A stretch of 64,000 bases of DNA, taken from the NCBI GenBank assembly GCA_902581585.1, contig CACHPB010000005.1, positions 19,871 through 83,870 on the forward strand, given 5' to 3'. Both the position numbers and the translations under genes were made by a program. Below, piece by piece: positions 10,923 to 20,463 of the stretch. Source of the DNA: an uncultured Pelagibacteraceae bacterium. Its GTDB lineage: Bacteria > Pseudomonadota > Alphaproteobacteria > Pelagibacterales > Pelagibacteraceae. How positions within the stretch are numbered: the first letter of the stretch is position 1; each line of letters opens with the position of its first letter. The notes beneath the pieces are model-generated. The model was not told the DNA's origin and did no database searches. It saw only the letters and a program-made list of their open reading frames with translations.

Positions 10923-10960
10923 TAAGAAATTTTATCAGAATATTTTTAAAATTCTAATTA

Positions 10961-11884
10961 TTAAGCAATAGATTTTAAAATATGGCGGTTATTTATTATT
11001 GAGTGGGGTAAATTTTTTCCTTTTATTTCTAATAAAGAATAATTTTTATTATCACTAAATACTTTTCTTAATAATTTGTTGGTTAAACTATGACCACCAT
11101 TTCTACATTTTAAAGATCCAATTAATCTATAACCGACTAGATAAATATCACCAATACAATCAAGAATTTTGTGATTTACAAACTCGTTAGCATTTCTTAA
11201 TCCCTCTTTATTTAATATTTGGTCTTCTTTAACTACAATTGCATTATCTAAAGATCCACCTTTACCTAAACCCAATTTTTTTAGTTTTTCTATGTCATCA
11301 TAAAGACAGAATGTTCGAGAATTATATATGTCCTCTAAATTATCTTCAAATACGCTTACATTATTTTTTTGATGTTTTATAAATTGATCTTTGTAATTTA
11401 TTTCAAATTCTATATCCAATGTTGTATTCGATTTATCTAAAGATATAAATTTATCTCCCTCATTTATTTCTATATATTTGTTTATTTTTATTAATTTTAT
11501 AGGAACGTCACTTGTTTTTAAGCTGGTTTGTTTTAAAATATTTACAAATTCTTTAGCTGAACCATCAAGGATTGGAACCTCCTGCGAGTCAATTTCAACA
11601 ATAGCATTATCTATTCCTAAACCTAAAAATGCTGCCATTAGATGTTCGATTGTAGATACTTTTACTCCAAATTGATTTGATATAGTTGTGCAAAGAGTAG
11701 CATCGCTAACATTCTCAAAATTTGGAACAACAATATTATTTTTTGTTAAATCGGTTCTTTTAAAAACTATTCCAGAATTTGGGGATGCAGGTAAAATATT
11801 TAAATTTACTTTATTACCAGTGTGGATACCAATTCCACTTAAAGATATTTTGTTTGCAATTGTTGATTGCGAAAGTAATGACAT
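10961..11884 (-). CDS. lpxC: UDP-3-O-acyl-N-acetylglucosamine deacetylase
   Basis: LpxC catalyses the first committed step of lipid A synthesis and is zinc dependent. The start is taken at ATG 11884 (protein MSLLSQSTIANKISLSG, 307 residues) because family members begin just before this strand. An upstream in-frame ATG at 11923 would add 13 unlikely residues. The zinc and catalytic motifs are visible: TIEHLMAAF, NHKILDCIGD and GHSLTNKL. It follows ftsA by 61 bases, the largest gap in the dcw unit, because ftsZ, which usually separates ftsA and lpxC, has moved. Confidence 0.93.
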   Translation of the reverse strand: MSLLSQSTIANKISLSGIGIHTGNKVNLNILPASPNSGIVFKRTDLTKNNIVVPNFENVSDATLCTTISNQFGVKVSTIEHLMAAFLGLGIDNAIVEIDSQEVPILDGSAKEFVNILKQTSLKTSDVPIKLIKINKYIEINEGDKFISLDKSNTTLDIEFEINYKDQFIKHQKNNVSVFEDNLEDIYNSRTFCLYDDIEKLKKLGLGKGGSLDNAIVVKEDQILNKEGLRNANEFVNHKILDCIGDIYLVGYRLIGSLKCRNGGHSLTNKLLRKVFSDNKNYSLLEIKGKNLPHSIINNRHILKSIA

Positions 11885-11945
11885 AGTCCAAATATATAAA
11901 ATAAGTGAAAATTTAATATTCAAGTAATATTACAAGAAAATACAA

Positions 11946-13097
11946 TTATTTAGAAAATAGGTTGAAGAATCTTTCAAAAAACCCTGATTTTTTTGACTTT
12001 TTTTTCGTTTTTAAAAGAAAACTTTCTTTACTCTTAAAATAATCAAGACCGACTTCACAAACAAGGGAATCATTTTCATCATAAGTAATTATTTCTGATA
12101 TTACTTTGTTAATTTTCAATTTATAATTGTTTATTAAAAACTTTGACCCCCCACCCGTAACAATTAATACTGGTTTTGACATAAAATTAAGACTTTTAAT
12201 TATATTACTTTTTAAAAAAACTAAATCAATTATTTCATTTACTCTCGCTTCAATGATCTGCCTAAGTAGTTGAGTAGATAAATTTTTTTCTGAAATTTCA
12301 CTAATTAAATTTTTTTCTTTTAATTTATCTTTGTAAAGATACATTTCATTTTCTAATTTGTTAAATTTTATTTTTAAATCTTCAGAATATTCAAAACTTA
12401 TATTTAAAACTTTAGCAATATCTTTTGAAATATGATTACCACCCAAGGGAATTGATTTAAAAAACTCGAATATCCCGTTGTTGAATACTAAACTACTAGT
12501 TCGCTCATAACCTACATCTAAAAAAATTAGAGGATTATTACTTCTTGATTTTTTTTTGTAAGAAATAGATTTAATATAACTTGAACAAAATATATTTAAT
12601 ACGTTTAAATTATTTTTTTTAAATGTATTTTTTATATCGTCAATTAATGTTTTTTTTAAACATATAAATTTAATCTCTAATATTAAAGAATTAATTTTTA
12701 TATCTCCAATAATTTTATCTAGCTTTTTATTTTCATCTACAAAAATATTTTTAATAACTAAATGAATTATCTTATCTTTAAAATTATTTTGAGAAATTAA
12801 AAAATGTGCCTCTTCTATTAAATTATCATAAACTGGTTTAATTGATGTAGATTGATCAAATACTTTTTTTATTGATATATCTAAAGAATGATAGTTAGCA
12901 GAGTCATATAAAACAATGATGTTATCAATATGAGTAGATAAATTAATTTCTGCATCCCTTATGAGTGTGTTTAAAGATTCCTCTAAACTTATATTAATTT
13001 TTTTCTTTGAAAAATAGACGCTTTTTTTGTCTTGATTAAAAATGCCTAATTTTAAATTTTGAGATCCATAATCTATTACAGCATTTAAATTATCCAT
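11946..13097 (-). CDS. ftsA: Cell division protein FtsA
   Basis: The 383-residue actin-like ATPase has the phosphate-1 strand AVIDYGSQNLKLG, the phosphate-2 region FLDVGYERTSSLV and the adenosine motif VTGGGSKF. The last residues (GFFERFFNLFSK) form the amphipathic helix that ties FtsA to the inner membrane. It anchors FtsZ and recruits late division proteins. The start overlaps the ftsQ stop by 8 bases. The sequence is divergent and Asn/Lys-rich, but all the landmarks are present. Confidence 0.9.
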   Translation of the reverse strand: MDNLNAVIDYGSQNLKLGIFNQDKKSVYFSKKKINISLEESLNTLIRDAEINLSTHIDNIIVLYDSANYHSLDISIKKVFDQSTSIKPVYDNLIEEAHFLISQNNFKDKIIHLVIKNIFVDENKKLDKIIGDIKINSLILEIKFICLKKTLIDDIKNTFKKNNLNVLNIFCSSYIKSISYKKKSRSNNPLIFLDVGYERTSSLVFNNGIFEFFKSIPLGGNHISKDIAKVLNISFEYSEDLKIKFNKLENEMYLYKDKLKEKNLISEISEKNLSTQLLRQIIEARVNEIIDLVFLKSNIIKSLNFMSKPVLIVTGGGSKFLINNYKLKINKVISEIITYDENDSLVCEVGLDYFKSKESFLLKTKKKSKKSGFFERFFNLFSK

Positions 13098-13784
13098 TAT
13101 TATTTGTTAAAATGATTTGATTTAGTACTCTTAAATCTATGATTTTTTTATCTATCAAATTAATATTATCTGATAAATTTTTATAAATTTTTATTGATTC
13201 ATCAATGTTTTGAGAAGGTAACTTTAATGTTACTCCACTGTAAAATAACAAATCCCACCTTTTATTTTTAAAATAGTAATATTCTCTAATTTTATTTATA
13301 TCTAAGCGATTATTATTTAAAATATTTATCAGTTCTAGAAATTCTTTAACATTAAAATCCCCATAAATTGTTGATACATTTTTTGTTTCAAAAACTTGAT
13401 TAGATTTTATAAATTTCCCATTTTTACCAACATATAAATTTTCTTGGTTTACAAAAGTTTTGCCAAGAATAGATGTTTTGGATAAATCAATGTTGATTGT
13501 AGAAGGTATTATCTTTCTAACGTATATTTTATCTAAAAAATTAAATTTATTAAGGGCTCTCAAAATTTTATCCTCATTAAGTTCAAATATATTTGTATTT
13601 TTAAAATTTTTTAGTTCATTTTCTATTATTTTTTTCTCATTGATAGGAAGACCAATTATATTAATTTGTTTGATTAAAAATTTGTTTTTATAAATTTCTA
13701 AAAATTGGAGGTTTATTATTGAAGATAGAAAAATAAAAAAAATAGATATAGGTATAATCTATATTTATTTATTGATTGATGCAT
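13090..13784 (-). CDS. ftsQ: Cell division protein FtsQ, with an apparent -1 frameshift in a T8 run
   Basis: The open frame downstream encodes a FtsQ-like POTRA and beta domain: QINIIGLPINEKK, then KIYVRKIIPSTINIDL. It has no ATG, GTG or TTG before its in-frame stop at 13759-13761, apart from a TTG at 13563 that would delete the membrane segment and POTRA. In another frame, ATG at 13784 overlaps the ddl end by 20 bases and reads MHQSINKYRLYLYLFF. It is interrupted soon after by a stop. Adding one base to the eight-A run on the plus strand (13735-13742) joins the two. The result is a continuous 231-residue protein with a basic N-terminus, one membrane segment and POTRA, which is normal FtsQ architecture. 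An assembly indel, slippage or an ATT start at 13758 could each explain it. Confidence 0.8.
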
Positions 13785-14685
13785 CTTTGATTATTTCTTG
13801 TACAAGTTGAAAAAAATTTATATTAGAATATTTTGCAATTTCTGGAACTAAAGAGAGTGAAGTCATACCAGGTTGTGTGTTTAATTCTAAAAGATAAAAT
13901 TTATTATTATAAAATCTAAAATCTGATCTAGATACACCCCTACAGTTTAAAAGCTTGTGTGCTTTCATTGCTATACCATTAACTATATTAAAATTTTTTT
14001 CACTTATATTCACAGGAATAATATGTTTTGTTTTAGCACTAGCACTATATTTTGCTTTATAATCATAAAATTTCCTTTTTGGTTTTAACTCTATTATACC
14101 TAATTTTTTATTTCCTAAAATAGCAGCCTGGATTTCTCTACCAGGAATGTACTTCTCAATTAAAACTTCTTTAAATTTTTCTAATTTAAGTAAATTTTTT
14201 TTAAAATTTTTTTTATTTGTTATTTTTACACCTACACTTGACCCTTCATTAATTGGTTTAATAACAACTGGAAATTTTAATTTTTTTTTAATTTTTTTAA
14301 TTAGATTTTTTAAATTTAAATTATTTTTAAAAACAAATTTAATATAAGAAGGTGTTAAGATATTGTTTTTTATAAACAACTTTTTTGATATTTCTTTATC
14401 AATTGCAAGCGAAGACGACAAAACTCCAGAATGTGTATACTTTACTTTTTCTGACTCAAGAATTGCTTGTATATAACCATCTTCTCCATATCTTCCATGC
14501 AGTAGATTTAAAACTAAATCTGGCTTAAATTTTCTTATTGTATTAACAAGATTTCCATCAGGTTCGGCTACTAATAAATTATATTTACTTCTTTTTTTTA
14601 ATTCTCTTGTAACACTTTTCGCTGTAATTAAACTTATTTCTCTTTCATTTGAATATCCACCAGCTAGAATTAAAATTTTTCTCAT
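13765..14685 (-). CDS. ddl: D-alanine--D-alanine ligase
   Basis: The 306-residue ATP-grasp enzyme has the N-terminal GGYSNEREISL substrate loop, NLLHGRYGEDG, the ATP-binding strand FPVVIKPINEGSSVGV, EKYIPGREIQAAILG and the C-terminal ELNTQPGMTSLS metal site. It makes the D-Ala-D-Ala dipeptide used by the MurF half of the murEF product. Its start overlaps the murB stop as ATGA (14682-14685). Its last 20 bases contain the probable ftsQ ATG in another frame. Confidence 0.94.
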   Translation of the reverse strand: MRKILILAGGYSNEREISLITAKSVTRELKKRSKYNLLVAEPDGNLVNTIRKFKPDLVLNLLHGRYGEDGYIQAILESEKVKYTHSGVLSSSLAIDKEISKKLFIKNNILTPSYIKFVFKNNLNLKNLIKKIKKKLKFPVVIKPINEGSSVGVKITNKKNFKKNLLKLEKFKEVLIEKYIPGREIQAAILGNKKLGIIELKPKRKFYDYKAKYSASAKTKHIIPVNISEKNFNIVNGIAMKAHKLLNCRGVSRSDFRFYNNKFYLLELNTQPGMTSLSLVPEIAKYSNINFFQLVQEIIKDASINK

Positions 14686-15590
14686 TCGACTATGACAATT
14701 TCAAGTTCTAACTTTACTCCTGTTTTTTTTTCAACTTCTTTTTTTACATCATATATTAATGACTTCATATCTGCAGATTTTGCATTTTTTTTATTAACAA
14801 AAAAATTTGCATGCTTTTCAGAAATCATTGCATCGCCATAACATAATTTACTTGGTACACTATATCGAATTAGTTCCCAAACTTTTTTATCTGTTTGTAA
14901 AATTGGATTTTTAAAAGTGCTTCCACTAGTTTTAATTTTTGTTGGTTGGGCTAACTCCTTTTTTTGTTTCAATTCCTCCATATAATTTTGAATTTCAAAA
15001 CTATTTTTTTGCTTTCCTTTAAAAGTAGCACTTAAAAATATTAAATCTTTAGGTAATTTTATAGATCTATAATTAAAAATAATTTTATCCGAAGGTATGC
15101 TTTTTACATTACCCTTAAAATCAATTAATTGAATAGAGATAAGAACATCTTTAAACTCTTTATTAAAGCATCCAGAATTCATTCTAATACCACCACCAAT
15201 TGAGCCTGGTATACATGACATAAATTCTAATCCTGAAATACTTTTGTCTTTTGCAAAATTCGACACCTTTTGTTGAGAGTTTGCAGCTCCAGCTATTATA
15301 GTTTCTTTATCTAGCAATGTAATTTTGGAAAAACTTTTACCTAGTTTGATTACAGTGCCTTGATAAAGGTCATCATCAAATAAAACATTTGATCCATTTC
15401 CTAGTATAAATATTTTACCTCTATTATCGTATAACTTTAGATAATCTATTAATCCTTTGAGTGAATTTGGTTTAAAAAATATTTTAACTTTTCCACCAAT
15501 ATTAAACCAATTAAATTTATTAATACTCTGATCAAAAAAAATATCCCCATCTATTGCTAATTTTGTTTTTTTTATATCTTCAGTTTTCAT
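14682..15590 (-). CDS. murB: UDP-N-acetylenolpyruvoylglucosamine reductase
   Basis: The 302-residue FAD enzyme has the PCMH-type FAD-binding region GNGSNVLFDD and GLEFMSCIPGSIGGGIRMN, and the C-terminal SGSTFKNP and SEKHANFFVN motifs of the catalytic domain. It reduces UDP-GlcNAc-enolpyruvate to UDP-MurNAc. The ATG shares one base with the murC stop (TAATG). The stop overlaps ddl by 4 bases, so it is probably translationally coupled on both sides. Confidence 0.94.
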   Translation of the reverse strand: MKTEDIKKTKLAIDGDIFFDQSINKFNWFNIGGKVKIFFKPNSLKGLIDYLKLYDNRGKIFILGNGSNVLFDDDLYQGTVIKLGKSFSKITLLDKETIIAGAANSQQKVSNFAKDKSISGLEFMSCIPGSIGGGIRMNSGCFNKEFKDVLISIQLIDFKGNVKSIPSDKIIFNYRSIKLPKDLIFLSATFKGKQKNSFEIQNYMEELKQKKELAQPTKIKTSGSTFKNPILQTDKKVWELIRYSVPSKLCYGDAMISEKHANFFVNKKNAKSADMKSLIYDVKKEVEKKTGVKLELEIVIVE

Positions 15591-16981
15591 TAAAAAATAT
15601 TTTTTAAATTTCTCATCCAGTTTGATATTGATCCTGCTCCCATACCTATATAAAATTTTTTGCCATAAGTATTTTGTTTTATAAACCTTCTTAATTGGAT
15701 CTCATCTTGCACTATAATTAAACTAACTTTAGAATTTTTAATTATTGATTCTGCAAAAGATTTATATGTAAAATTAAGCCTTAATTTTTCATTAGCTGTG
15801 TAAATAGGACACAACACAACTGTATCTGCCATTTTAAAGCATTTTGAAAATTCTTTCTTCAAATTTTTTACCCTTGAAATTCTGTGAGGTTGAAAAATAC
15901 AAATAATTTCTTTATTTTTGTGCACACTTTTAACAGCATTTAAAACTGAACTTATTTCAGTTGGATGATGAGCGTAATCATCATAGAAACTTATATTATT
16001 ATAATCAAATAAATGAGTAAATCTTCTTTGCACACCTTTAAAATTATAAAGTCCTTTCTTGATATATTTTTCTGGCAGTCCAATTGTAAATGATAATGCA
16101 GCTGCTGCTGTAGCATTTTTTATATTGTGCATCCCAATCATTGGTAATTTAATATTTTTGATTATTTTAGTTTTACTTGGAATATTTATTTTAATATCAA
16201 AACTAGATATTTTAGAAGATTGCCTTATATTTAAGATTTGGAAATTTGAGTTTTTAGTTTTACCATATGTATAAAAATTTTTATTTTTCGTTTTTATAAA
16301 GACTGATTTTAAATTTGCATCATCATTGCAAATAAAACCTTTGCCGACTGATGGTATTTTTTCTATAAATTTTGAGAAACTTTTTTTTAGATTACCGATA
16401 TTTTTATAAAAGTCTAAATGTTCAGAATCTAAGTTAGTAATTATAGAGTAAGTAAAAGGAATTTTTAAAAAACTTCCATCCGACTCATCAGACTCTGTAA
16501 CACACCAATTACTTTTCCCTAATTTTGCAGAATTACCAAATGAGTTTAATACACCTCCATTAATTATTGTTGGATCTAGATTTCCCAAAGTAAAAATATT
16601 AGACACCAAGGAAGTGGTTGTAGTTTTTCCATGGGAACCAGTTACAACAACATTTCTCATAAATGATACTATGTGTCCTAACATATCCCCTCTTGTATAT
16701 ATTGGTAAATTTTTCTTTTTTGCCTCTATTACTTCAGGATTATTTTTTTTAATAGCTGATGAAATTACAAGAACGGTTGTTTTTTTTATATTTTCTTTTT
16801 TATGATTTAAAAATATCCTTATCTTTTTCTCAGTTAATCTCTTAATATTTCTATTATCAGCTATATCACTGCCTTGAACTTTATATCCTAAGCCATTCAT
16901 GATTAAAGCTAAACCACTCATACCTATTCCGCCTATGCCAACAAAATGAATAAGCTCATTTTTTCCTAAATCAATTTTCAT
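15590..16981 (-). CDS. murC: UDP-N-acetylmuramate--L-alanine ligase
   Basis: The start is taken at ATG 16981, giving MKIDLGKNELIHFVGIGGIG. A TTG two codons upstream is also open. The 463-residue Mur ligase has the N-terminal Rossmann motif GIGGIGMSG, the ATP loop VTGSHGKTTTTS, DESDGSFL, and DDYAHHPTE in the C-terminal domain. It adds L-Ala to UDP-MurNAc. It overlaps the murG 3' end by 11 bases and the murB start by one. Confidence 0.94.
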   Translation of the reverse strand: MKIDLGKNELIHFVGIGGIGMSGLALIMNGLGYKVQGSDIADNRNIKRLTEKKIRIFLNHKKENIKKTTVLVISSAIKKNNPEVIEAKKKNLPIYTRGDMLGHIVSFMRNVVVTGSHGKTTTTSLVSNIFTLGNLDPTIINGGVLNSFGNSAKLGKSNWCVTESDESDGSFLKIPFTYSIITNLDSEHLDFYKNIGNLKKSFSKFIEKIPSVGKGFICNDDANLKSVFIKTKNKNFYTYGKTKNSNFQILNIRQSSKISSFDIKINIPSKTKIIKNIKLPMIGMHNIKNATAAAALSFTIGLPEKYIKKGLYNFKGVQRRFTHLFDYNNISFYDDYAHHPTEISSVLNAVKSVHKNKEIICIFQPHRISRVKNLKKEFSKCFKMADTVVLCPIYTANEKLRLNFTYKSFAESIIKNSKVSLIIVQDEIQLRRFIKQNTYGKKFYIGMGAGSISNWMRNLKNIF

Positions 16982-18047
16982 TAACAAGTTCAGTTATGTA
17001 AGATTTGTTTTTTTCCCAAGTATCTTCTTGACAGAGTTTTTTTAAATTATTTTTTTTTGAAAAATATTCGTTTCCATCATCAAATATTTTATTCAACAAA
17101 TCAGTAAAATTATTTTCGTTAATATCTTTTTGCATAATTAGCCAACAACATTTGTTTTTTTCATAATATCTTGCATTGTGATACTGATGATTATCTTTAG
17201 CATACGGAAAAGGAATTGCTACAAATGGAATATTTAAATAACTCAGTTCTGAAATTGCTGAAGCCCCAGAACGAGTAATAGCTAAGTCATAATCTACTGC
17301 TTTTACTAAAAATTTATCATCAAACTCGAATAATTCATATTTTATTTCATTTTTTTTATACAAATAATTTATCCTATCTAATGATTGTCGATCAGTTACC
17401 TGTTGCAAAACTTTAATATTTTGATTTTTTGAGAGCTTTATAATAATTTTAGAAATAAACTCGTCCATAAATTTAGCTCCTTGGCTTCCTCCTATGATTA
17501 ATATTTTTTTCTCTTTCTCAAGGGTTGTCTTTTCATTTTTTTTAAATTCATAAATTTCTTTTCTAAGAAATGGTTTTACTAAGCAAATCTTATTTAAGGA
17601 TTTTTTGGAAATTCCTAGTAAATTCTTATCATAGCAAATAATTTTTTTGGCATAGTTTTGTATTAGTTTATTTGCTCTTCCCAAAACAGAGTTAGGTTCA
17701 AAAATATAAATTTTAGTATCTAATAAGATTGATGCTATACAAAAAGGTAAGGACATATATCCTCCTGTGCTAATTAAAATATTAAATTTATTCAATTTAA
17801 GAAATTGATAAGATTTTATTACCGAAGTACAGAATTTTATAAAATTATACGGTATCAAAAATATATTTGAACTAAACTTTGGAACATCAATTACTAAATA
17901 ATTATAATTTTCTTTTTTAATATATTTAGATCCTCTCATATCTGTTACTATTTTAATATTAAACTCATTTTTTAATGCATCATAAATACTTAGTGATGGA
18001 AAAACATGTCCACCTGAGCCACCTGTTGTAATGAGTATTTTTTTCAT
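16971..18047 (-). CDS. murG: Undecaprenyldiphospho-muramoylpentapeptide beta-N-acetylglucosaminyltransferase
   Basis: The 358-residue GT28 glycosyltransferase has the N-terminal TGGSGGHVFPSL loop, IFEPNSVLGRANK, the G-loop IIGGSQGAKFMDE and the donor-sugar site TRSGASAISEL with PFPYAKDNHQ. It converts lipid I to lipid II on the inner face of the membrane, downstream of MraY. It lies 4 bases after ftsW and overlaps murC by 11 bases. Confidence 0.94.
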   Translation of the reverse strand: MKKILITTGGSGGHVFPSLSIYDALKNEFNIKIVTDMRGSKYIKKENYNYLVIDVPKFSSNIFLIPYNFIKFCTSVIKSYQFLKLNKFNILISTGGYMSLPFCIASILLDTKIYIFEPNSVLGRANKLIQNYAKKIICYDKNLLGISKKSLNKICLVKPFLRKEIYEFKKNEKTTLEKEKKILIIGGSQGAKFMDEFISKIIIKLSKNQNIKVLQQVTDRQSLDRINYLYKKNEIKYELFEFDDKFLVKAVDYDLAITRSGASAISELSYLNIPFVAIPFPYAKDNHQYHNARYYEKNKCCWLIMQKDINENNFTDLLNKIFDDGNEYFSKKNNLKKLCQEDTWEKNKSYITELVNEN

Positions 18048-18051
18048 TTGA

Positions 18052-19161
18052 TTAATCTAGTTTTCTTTTTGTCAAATTTAATATTATACCAGACACAATT
18101 GCTGTACTTACTATTGATGAACCACCGTAACTTAAAAATGGTAATGTCATTCCTGTAGTGGGCAATACTCTTATATTTACACCCACATGTATGAATGTTT
18201 GCAATAATATTAAAGAAACACAGCCAATCAAAATTAGCTTTGATAGGTCTTCACTTATAAGATTGATTTTTTGTATTACTTTGTATGAAAATACAAGATA
18301 TAAAAATAATATACCAATAACAATAATAGCCCCAAATTCTTCTGAGATAACTGAGACTATATAGTCAGTATGTGCCTCTGGCACTCTTGAATTTAAAGTA
18401 CCCTCACCAATTCCCGTGCCAAAAAAACCACCATTGATAATGGCATCACTGGCCTTTTCTGCCTGATAGTTGTTTCCTGAATTTGAGTCCAGAAAGGCTA
18501 AAAGTCTAATTTTAATATACTCAAACTTTGGAACAAATATCACTATATAACTCACAAAAGATACAAACAAAAAAAAGAATGCAAAAAAAATATATATGTT
18601 TACACCTGAAACAAAAATTAAAGCTAACCATAATGAAGTTAATAAAAGTGTTTGTCCTATGTCTGGCTGATAAATTAGCAACATTAAAATTGGAAATAAA
18701 ACTAAAGCAGTTAAGAAATATTTGAAATACAGCCTTCTATTTTGAGTGGTCAGCATTAAGGATAAAATAACTATAAGAAAAGGTTTCACTATCTCAACAG
18801 GCTGAAATCTTGGCAAAAAAAACAGATCTAACCATCTTTTTGACCCTTTGATTTCAGTTCCAAGAAAAGGAACAAGCAACAAACTTAAAAATGCAATTGA
18901 AAATAAAATTATTGAAAATTTAGTTAGCATTTTTTGATTTAAAAATGAAAACCAAATTAAAATTATAATTGCAAGAGTTATATAAACACTATGTTTAAAA
19001 AAGAAATAGTAAGATTTTGTATCTAATTTGTCGGAAGCTATAAGAGAAGTGGAGACTAGTGAAAAAAAGAGGCCTAAAAAGAATAATCCTAAGATTATAA
19101 ATAATAAAAATTTGTCAATATTTTTCCACCAATCATAAAAACTATCAAAATAATTATTCAT
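18052..19161 (-). CDS. ftsW: Septal peptidoglycan polymerase FtsW (SEDS family)
   Basis: The 369-residue integral membrane protein has about ten predicted hydrophobic segments. SEDS hallmarks are visible: KGSKRWLDLFFLPRFQPVEI, YQPDIGQT, the EAHTDYIVSVISEEFG loop and the C-terminal LPFLSYGGSS motif. FtsW polymerises glycan strands at the septum together with the transpeptidase FtsI, encoded in the same unit. It starts 3 bases after murD ends. Confidence 0.94.
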   Translation of the reverse strand: MNNYFDSFYDWWKNIDKFLLFIILGLFFLGLFFSLVSTSLIASDKLDTKSYYFFFKHSVYITLAIIILIWFSFLNQKMLTKFSIILFSIAFLSLLLVPFLGTEIKGSKRWLDLFFLPRFQPVEIVKPFLIVILSLMLTTQNRRLYFKYFLTALVLFPILMLLIYQPDIGQTLLLTSLWLALIFVSGVNIYIFFAFFFLFVSFVSYIVIFVPKFEYIKIRLLAFLDSNSGNNYQAEKASDAIINGGFFGTGIGEGTLNSRVPEAHTDYIVSVISEEFGAIIVIGILFLYLVFSYKVIQKINLISEDLSKLILIGCVSLILLQTFIHVGVNIRVLPTTGMTLPFLSYGGSSIVSTAIVSGIILNLTKRKLD

Positions 19162-19164
19162 CTT

Positions 19165-20463
19165 CTAATTTTTAAATTTAGATTTTATTAACTTATTAAA
19201 ATAATTTCCTCTTTGCTCAAAATTTTTAAATTGATCGAAAGAAGCGGCAGAAGGACTAAAAAGAACCACCTTCTTATTTTTATCTTCTTTAATACAATTA
19301 TTTAAATTTTCTATAACCTTCTTAAGAGTTAATGACTTTTTAAATAAAATCTCACGTGGTAATGATTTTGACAAAAAATTTCTATCTTTACCATAAACAT
19401 AGGCTCGACTAATATTTGAAAAATACTTTTTATTTAACTTTAGCTTATCACCTTTTTTGGAAAGTCCTCCCAATATCCAATAAATATTTTTATAGCTTTC
19501 AATTAAAGGGACTGTTGATGAAAAACTAGTTGATTTTGAATCATTGATAACTAATAATTTTTTCGATTTACGAATGATTTGTTGTCTGTAATTCAATCCT
19601 TTAAATTCGTTAGCAGCTTCTATTACTGTTTTTTGACTCAATTTTAAAATTTTAGCAATTTTAAAAACAAAAGATAGATTTTTTTCATTACCAGAATTTT
19701 TAAAGTAAATATTATCAATTTGATTAAAATATTTTTTATAATTTAAGTAATTAATTCTTATTATCTTTGATCTTATATTACTCTTTTTAATCAACTTATT
19801 CAGAAAACTAGATCTAAAGTCTATGAAAGCAAAATCTTTTTTATTCTGTGATTTTATAATTTTAAATTTTGCCTCAGCATAATTTTTAAAAGTGCTATGC
19901 CTTTCTAAATGATCTGGACTTAAATTAAGTATCACAGAATATTTAGACTTAAAGTACTTACTGTAATCTAGCTGATATGAAGATGCTTCGATAATAAAAA
20001 TTGTATTCTTTTTTACTTTTTTTTCCCTTAATATTGGATATCCAATGTTTCCAGTTAATCTCACATCTTTTTTATTAATTTTTAGAACTTCGTAAAGAAG
20101 TTTTGATGTTGTGGATTTGCCATTTGTGCCAGTTATTGCGATTGTATTTACTTTTGGATAGGATATTTGGAATATATCAAGTTCTGTAATAATCTTAGAC
20201 TTGTTCTTAGTAATATAATCCGAAATTTTACATTTATTAATATCTATTCCAGGACTTATAACAATAAAATCAAATGAGGTGACAAGTAAATTCTTTATGT
20301 TAAATAATTTTTTTTTAAACCTTTTAGGAATATTTTTTTTATTGTCATCAAATATTAAACAGTAATTATCTTTTTTCAAAAAATTGTAGCAGGAAATACC
20401 AGATTTACCTAATCCATAAATTAAAATTTTTTTATTATTAAAATTAATTTGCTTATCATTCAT
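19165..20463 (-). CDS. murD: UDP-N-acetylmuramoyl-L-alanine--D-glutamate ligase
   Basis: The start is taken at ATG 20463, which shares one base with the mraY stop (TAATG). A longer frame from 20520 would intrude into mraY. The 432-residue Mur ligase has the N-terminal IYGLGKSGIS dinucleotide-like fold, the ATP loop ITGTNGKSTTS, EASSYQLDY, LNLSPDHLERH and NDSKSTSFSST. It adds D-Glu to UDP-MurNAc-L-Ala. The protein is unusually rich in Lys, Asn and Ile, like the rest of this unit. Confidence 0.93.
   Translation of the reverse strand: MNDKQINFNNKKILIYGLGKSGISCYNFLKKDNYCLIFDDNKKNIPKRFKKKLFNIKNLLVTSFDFIVISPGIDINKCKISDYITKNKSKIITELDIFQISYPKVNTIAITGTNGKSTTSKLLYEVLKINKKDVRLTGNIGYPILREKKVKKNTIFIIEASSYQLDYSKYFKSKYSVILNLSPDHLERHSTFKNYAEAKFKIIKSQNKKDFAFIDFRSSFLNKLIKKSNIRSKIIRINYLNYKKYFNQIDNIYFKNSGNEKNLSFVFKIAKILKLSQKTVIEAANEFKGLNYRQQIIRKSKKLLVINDSKSTSFSSTVPLIESYKNIYWILGGLSKKGDKLKLNKKYFSNISRAYVYGKDRNFLSKSLPREILFKKSLTLKKVIENLNNCIKEDKNKKVVLFSPSAASFDQFKNFEQRGNYFNKLIKSKFKN

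Noticed and set aside
13090..13563. A 157-residue ftsQ starting at TTG 13563
   Set aside because: That start would remove the membrane segment and POTRA domain, both clearly encoded in the same open frame just upstream, so it is not the real start.
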